Source: Chlamydiota bacterium
GTDB taxonomy: Bacteria; Chlamydiota; Chlamydiia; Chlamydiales; Rhabdochlamydiaceae
Assembly: GCA_011065235.1 (NCBI GenBank)
Contig: JAAKFB010000075.1
Location: 1 to 8,095, forward strand
Direction of reading: 5' to 3'
DNA: 8,095 nt
Shown here: positions 5,895-8,095 of the stretch, one piece after another
Layout: the number at the start of each line of letters is the position of its first letter
Numbering within the stretch: the stretch's first letter is position 1
Notes under the pieces: generated by a model
Told to the model about the DNA's origin: nothing
What the model saw: only the letters and a program-made list of their open reading frames with translations
Database searches by the model: none
Program-made: the position numbers and the translations under genes

Positions 5895-6702
5895 TTGGCA
5901 TGAGATCAAGAAATTTCAAGACATCAAATTTCACAAGATGGGAGGGATTGCCAAAATCACCATCAATCGACCGGAAATACGCAATGCATTTCGTCCTTTG
6001 ACTGTCGATGAGATGTCTTCTGCACTCGAAGATGCCCGGCACGACGAAAAAATTGGCGTCATCATTCTCACAGGAGAAGGAGACAAAGCCTTTTGCTCAG
6101 GCGGCGACCAACGGATCCGCGGAGACTCTGGGTATACCGATGATTTGGGGATGGACCGTCTCAACATCCTCGACTTCCAACGACAAATCCGCTCATGTCC
6201 CAAACCCATCGTTGCCATGGTGGCCGGCTATGCAATCGGAGGAGGACATGTGCTACACGTCATCTGCGATCTGACAATCTGCGCCGAGAATGCCATCTTT
6301 GGACAAACCGGTCCCAAGGTGGGATCTTTTGATGGCGGTTTTGGAGCGGGTTATCTCGCTCGTCTCGTTGGACAAAAAAAAGCGCGAGAAATTTGGTACA
6401 TGTGCGGAAAATACACCGCTCAAGAAGCGTTAGAAATGGGGCTCGTCAATTGCGTTGTCCCTATCGAAGAGCTCGAAAAGACGACCATCGCCTGGTGCGA
6501 GCAAATGCTCCAGCATTCTCCACTCGCATTGCGCTGTTTGAAGTCCGCATTCAATGCTGATTGCGATGGACAAGCGGGCATCCAAGAGTTAGCCGGCAAT
6601 GCAACGCTCCTTTTTTACATGACAGAAGAAGCAAAAGAGGGACACCGCTCCTTTTTGAAAAAACAACCCCCCAATTTTTCAAAATTTCCCAAGCGCCCAT
6701 GA
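5854..6702 (+). CDS. menB: 1,4-dihydroxy-2-naphthoyl-CoA synthase MenB (type I)
   Basis: MenB, a crotonase-fold enzyme, cyclises o-succinylbenzoyl-CoA to 1,4-dihydroxy-2-naphthoyl-CoA. The protein has 282 residues (E. coli 285) and looks very close to proteobacterial MenB throughout. Signatures are NAFRPLTVDEM, FCSGGDQ (oxyanion and substrate binding), AGYAIGGGHVLH, GQTGPKVGSFDGGFGAGY, VGQKKAREIW, NADCDGQAG and the C-terminal FYMTEE and FSKFPKRP. The residue after QT is Gly (G153), as in bicarbonate-dependent type I enzymes; the Mycobacterium type has Asp there. I chose ATG 5854 because the known N-terminal block follows it; the same frame opens five codons earlier at a TTG (5839). A weak GAGAG at 5841-5845 precedes it. 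The first 41 bases overlap the menH 3' end in another frame, and the stop overlaps the menA ATG as ATGA. An A8 run at 6374-6381 encodes part of GQKKAR. Confidence 0.97.
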   Translation: MSTAENTKTRPQFDWHEIKKFQDIKFHKMGGIAKITINRPEIRNAFRPLTVDEMSSALEDARHDEKIGVIILTGEGDKAFCSGGDQRIRGDSGYTDDLGMDRLNILDFQRQIRSCPKPIVAMVAGYAIGGGHVLHVICDLTICAENAIFGQTGPKVGSFDGGFGAGYLARLVGQKKAREIWYMCGKYTAQEALEMGLVNCVVPIEELEKTTIAWCEQMLQHSPLALRCLKSAFNADCDGQAGIQELAGNATLLFYMTEEAKEGHRSFLKKQPPNFSKFPKRP

Positions 6703-7556
6703 ATAAATTGCTAATGGCCACTCGGCCAAAAACATTGATCGCATCACTCAGTCCCATATGCATTGGAACGGCAATGGCCTATGCGGGAGGAAGCTTCCAC
6801 TTTTGGGTTTTTCTCTTCACCCTCTTGACAGGACTTGGCATTCAAATTTCTACCAATTTTGCCAATGACCTCTTCGATTATTTAAAAGGGGCGGACACTA
6901 AGCAGCGCAAAGGCCCCATCCGCGTCACGGCCAGTGGATTGATGAAAGTAGCTGAAATGAAGTGGGCCACCTTTTTTCTCATAAGTGTCACTGCTCTTTT
7001 TGGAAGCATCCTCGTTATCCGCGGAGGTCTTTTGATCGCCATACTGATCGCCTTCGCCCTTCTCCTCTCCCTCGCCTATACCGCCGGTCCCTTTCCCCTC
7101 GCCTATTTAGGCTTAGCAGAGTTTTTCATCCTCATTTTCTTCGGCCCTGTCGCTTCGGGCTTCACCTACTATCTCCAAACCTCGAGCCTCGCCCCATGGC
7201 CCTTTTTTGCAGGAATCGCACCTGGACTCATTTCTTGCAGTCTTCTCATCATCAATAATCTGCGCGACATTGACGAAGACCGCCAGGCAAACAAAAAAAC
7301 TCTTGTCGTACGCTTTGGGACCCGCTTTGGAAAGTGGGAATATACACTTGCCCTTCTCATCGCCTGTTTAATTCCCCTTTTCTTCATTAACAAACCCCTC
7401 GTCTTACTCACTCTCATCTGTCTTGCGCCCGCACATCTCCTTTCACGCGCTGTTTTTCAAAACACAGATCCTTACGCCTACAATCCCCTTTTGGGGAAAA
7501 CAGGACAATTATTAACCCTTTACACATTTATTTTTTCTCTTAGCTATATTTTATGA
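6699..7556 (+). CDS. menA: 1,4-dihydroxy-2-naphthoate polyprenyltransferase MenA
   Basis: MenA is an integral membrane prenyltransferase of the UbiA family. It joins a polyprenyl diphosphate to DHNA, with loss of CO2, to give demethylmenaquinone. From the ATG at 6699 it has 285 residues, close to the usual 290-310. The first Asp-rich motif is NFANDLFDYLKGAD (53-66, key N56, D57, D60, D66). The second is NNLRDIDEDRQANKKTL (186-202, key N187, R189, D190, D194). MATRPKT near the N-terminus and the YTAGPFPLAYLGLAEF region (127-142) are typical. I see roughly eight to nine hydrophobic segments, near residues 13-30, 34-50, 90-107, 110-127, 139-158, 168-186, 215-230, 233-247 and 270-285. The frame opens further upstream, but homology starts at this ATG and it overlaps the menB stop as ATGA. 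No clear Shine-Dalgarno sequence is present. The stop overlaps the menC ATG in the same way. Confidence 0.96.
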   Translation: MNKLLMATRPKTLIASLSPICIGTAMAYAGGSFHFWVFLFTLLTGLGIQISTNFANDLFDYLKGADTKQRKGPIRVTASGLMKVAEMKWATFFLISVTALFGSILVIRGGLLIAILIAFALLLSLAYTAGPFPLAYLGLAEFFILIFFGPVASGFTYYLQTSSLAPWPFFAGIAPGLISCSLLIINNLRDIDEDRQANKKTLVVRFGTRFGKWEYTLALLIACLIPLFFINKPLVLLTLICLAPAHLLSRAVFQNTDPYAYNPLLGKTGQLLTLYTFIFSLSYIL

Positions 7557-8095
7557 TCATCAAAGAATGCAAATTTGAACCCATTTTGATAGACAGTCGG
7601 TGCTTCCGCAAAGGGATTTTACTCACCCTCACCAATCAAAATGGCAAAACAACCACCACTGAAGTTTCCCCCCTTCCCGGATTTAGTGAAGAAACCCTCG
7701 AAGAAGCCCTCCATCAATTGCAAAAACTCAAACAACGCCTTCTAACCACCTGGTGGACCAAACAAGCACTCCATTACTTGAGCAACCTCGGCCTCTACCC
7801 GTCAGTTTATTTTGGTGTTGAAAGCGCTCTGCTCGACCTTCTCGACCCCATTTTAGAAACCACTCCTTGCAACACCTATGCACTGCTTTTGGGTAGCACC
7901 GATGAAATTTTATCTCGTAGCCAAGAAGTCTACGACGAAGGATTCCGGCACGCCAAGGTCAAACTCGGCCATTTCACTCTTCAAATAGCCCACGAGGTCA
8001 TTGATGCGCTTGGAGATCGATTTCGTCTCCGCCTCGATTTGAATCGAAAATGGTCCATCGAAGACACCATCGCATTTTGCAAAGCCTACCCAGAC
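7553..8095 (+). CDS. menC: o-Succinylbenzoate synthase MenC, 3'-truncated by the window edge
   Basis: MenC is an enolase-superfamily enzyme that dehydrates SHCHC, the MenH product, to o-succinylbenzoate with Mg2+. The frame starts at ATG 7553, in an ATGA overlap with menA, and stays open for 181 codons to the window end. Full-length MenC is about 320 residues, so a little over half is visible. The N-terminal capping domain is divergent. FGVESALLDLL, near residue 90, begins the barrel. AKVKLG gives the catalytic Lys pair K135 and K137, matching K131 and K133 of E. coli MenC. RLDLNRKWS contains D162, matching the first metal ligand (D161 in E. coli). The remaining metal ligands and the second active-site lysine are beyond the edge. 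No Shine-Dalgarno sequence is seen, so coupling to menA is likely. N-acylamino-acid racemases share this fold, but the men context supports MenC. Confidence 0.9.
   Translation, partial: MIIKECKFEPILIDSRCFRKGILLTLTNQNGKTTTTEVSPLPGFSEETLEEALHQLQKLKQRLLTTWWTKQALHYLSNLGLYPSVYFGVESALLDLLDPILETTPCNTYALLLGSTDEILSRSQEVYDEGFRHAKVKLGHFTLQIAHEVIDALGDRFRLRLDLNRKWSIEDTIAFCKAYPD

Noticed and set aside
6561..6698. Upstream extension of the menA frame by 46 residues
   Set aside because: The added residues are hydrophilic, overlap conserved menB sequence, and precede the point where MenA homology starts at ATG 6699.
1..8095. Mobile element, CRISPR array, toxin-antitoxin or defence system
   Set aside because: No transposase, integrase, terminal repeats, regularly spaced repeats or defence domains are visible. 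Every long frame is accounted for by housekeeping or menaquinone genes.

Overview
The window is an ordinary but very compact stretch of bacterial chromosome. It holds the 3' three quarters of typA (bipA), one small uncharacterised gene on the opposite strand, and then a gapless run of seven menaquinone (vitamin K2) genes read left to right: menG/ubiE, menF, menD, menH, menB, menA and the first 181 codons of menC. Both window edges cut genes: typA lacks its GTPase domain and menC lacks its C-terminal half.

The organism is a bacterium making menaquinone by the classical o-succinylbenzoate route. Base composition is somewhat below 50% GC by eye, Shine-Dalgarno sequences are mostly weak, and the MenB and TypA sequences resemble those of Gram-negative bacteria. 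My best guess is a non-Chlamydiaceae member of the Chlamydiota (Waddlia/Estrella/Simkania-like). This rests on overall impression and recollection, not on a search, and I hold it at about 0.4.

Layout: 2-1330 typA, + strand. 1287-1631 is a small helical hypothetical gene on the - strand whose 3' end overlaps typA by 44 bases. 1632-1703 is a short A/T-rich divergent promoter region with -10-like boxes in both directions and a 13-base inverted repeat between them. 1704-8095 is the men operon.

Within the operon every gene overlaps the next: four junctions are ATGA stop/start overlaps, and two are longer (menD/menH 28 bases, menH/menB 41 bases). No base from 1704 to the window end is non-coding, so the genes are almost certainly one transcript with coupled translation.

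Pathway: MenF turns chorismate into isochorismate, MenD adds 2-oxoglutarate to give SEPHCHC, MenH removes pyruvate to give SHCHC, and MenC dehydrates this to o-succinylbenzoate. MenE (not in the window) makes the CoA ester, MenB closes the naphthoate ring, a thioesterase (not in the window) releases DHNA, MenA prenylates it in the membrane, and MenG methylates demethylmenaquinone. The catalytic residues I looked for are present in each enzyme, so the pathway looks functional. I found no mobile element, CRISPR array, RNA gene, defence locus or other sign of a new system.
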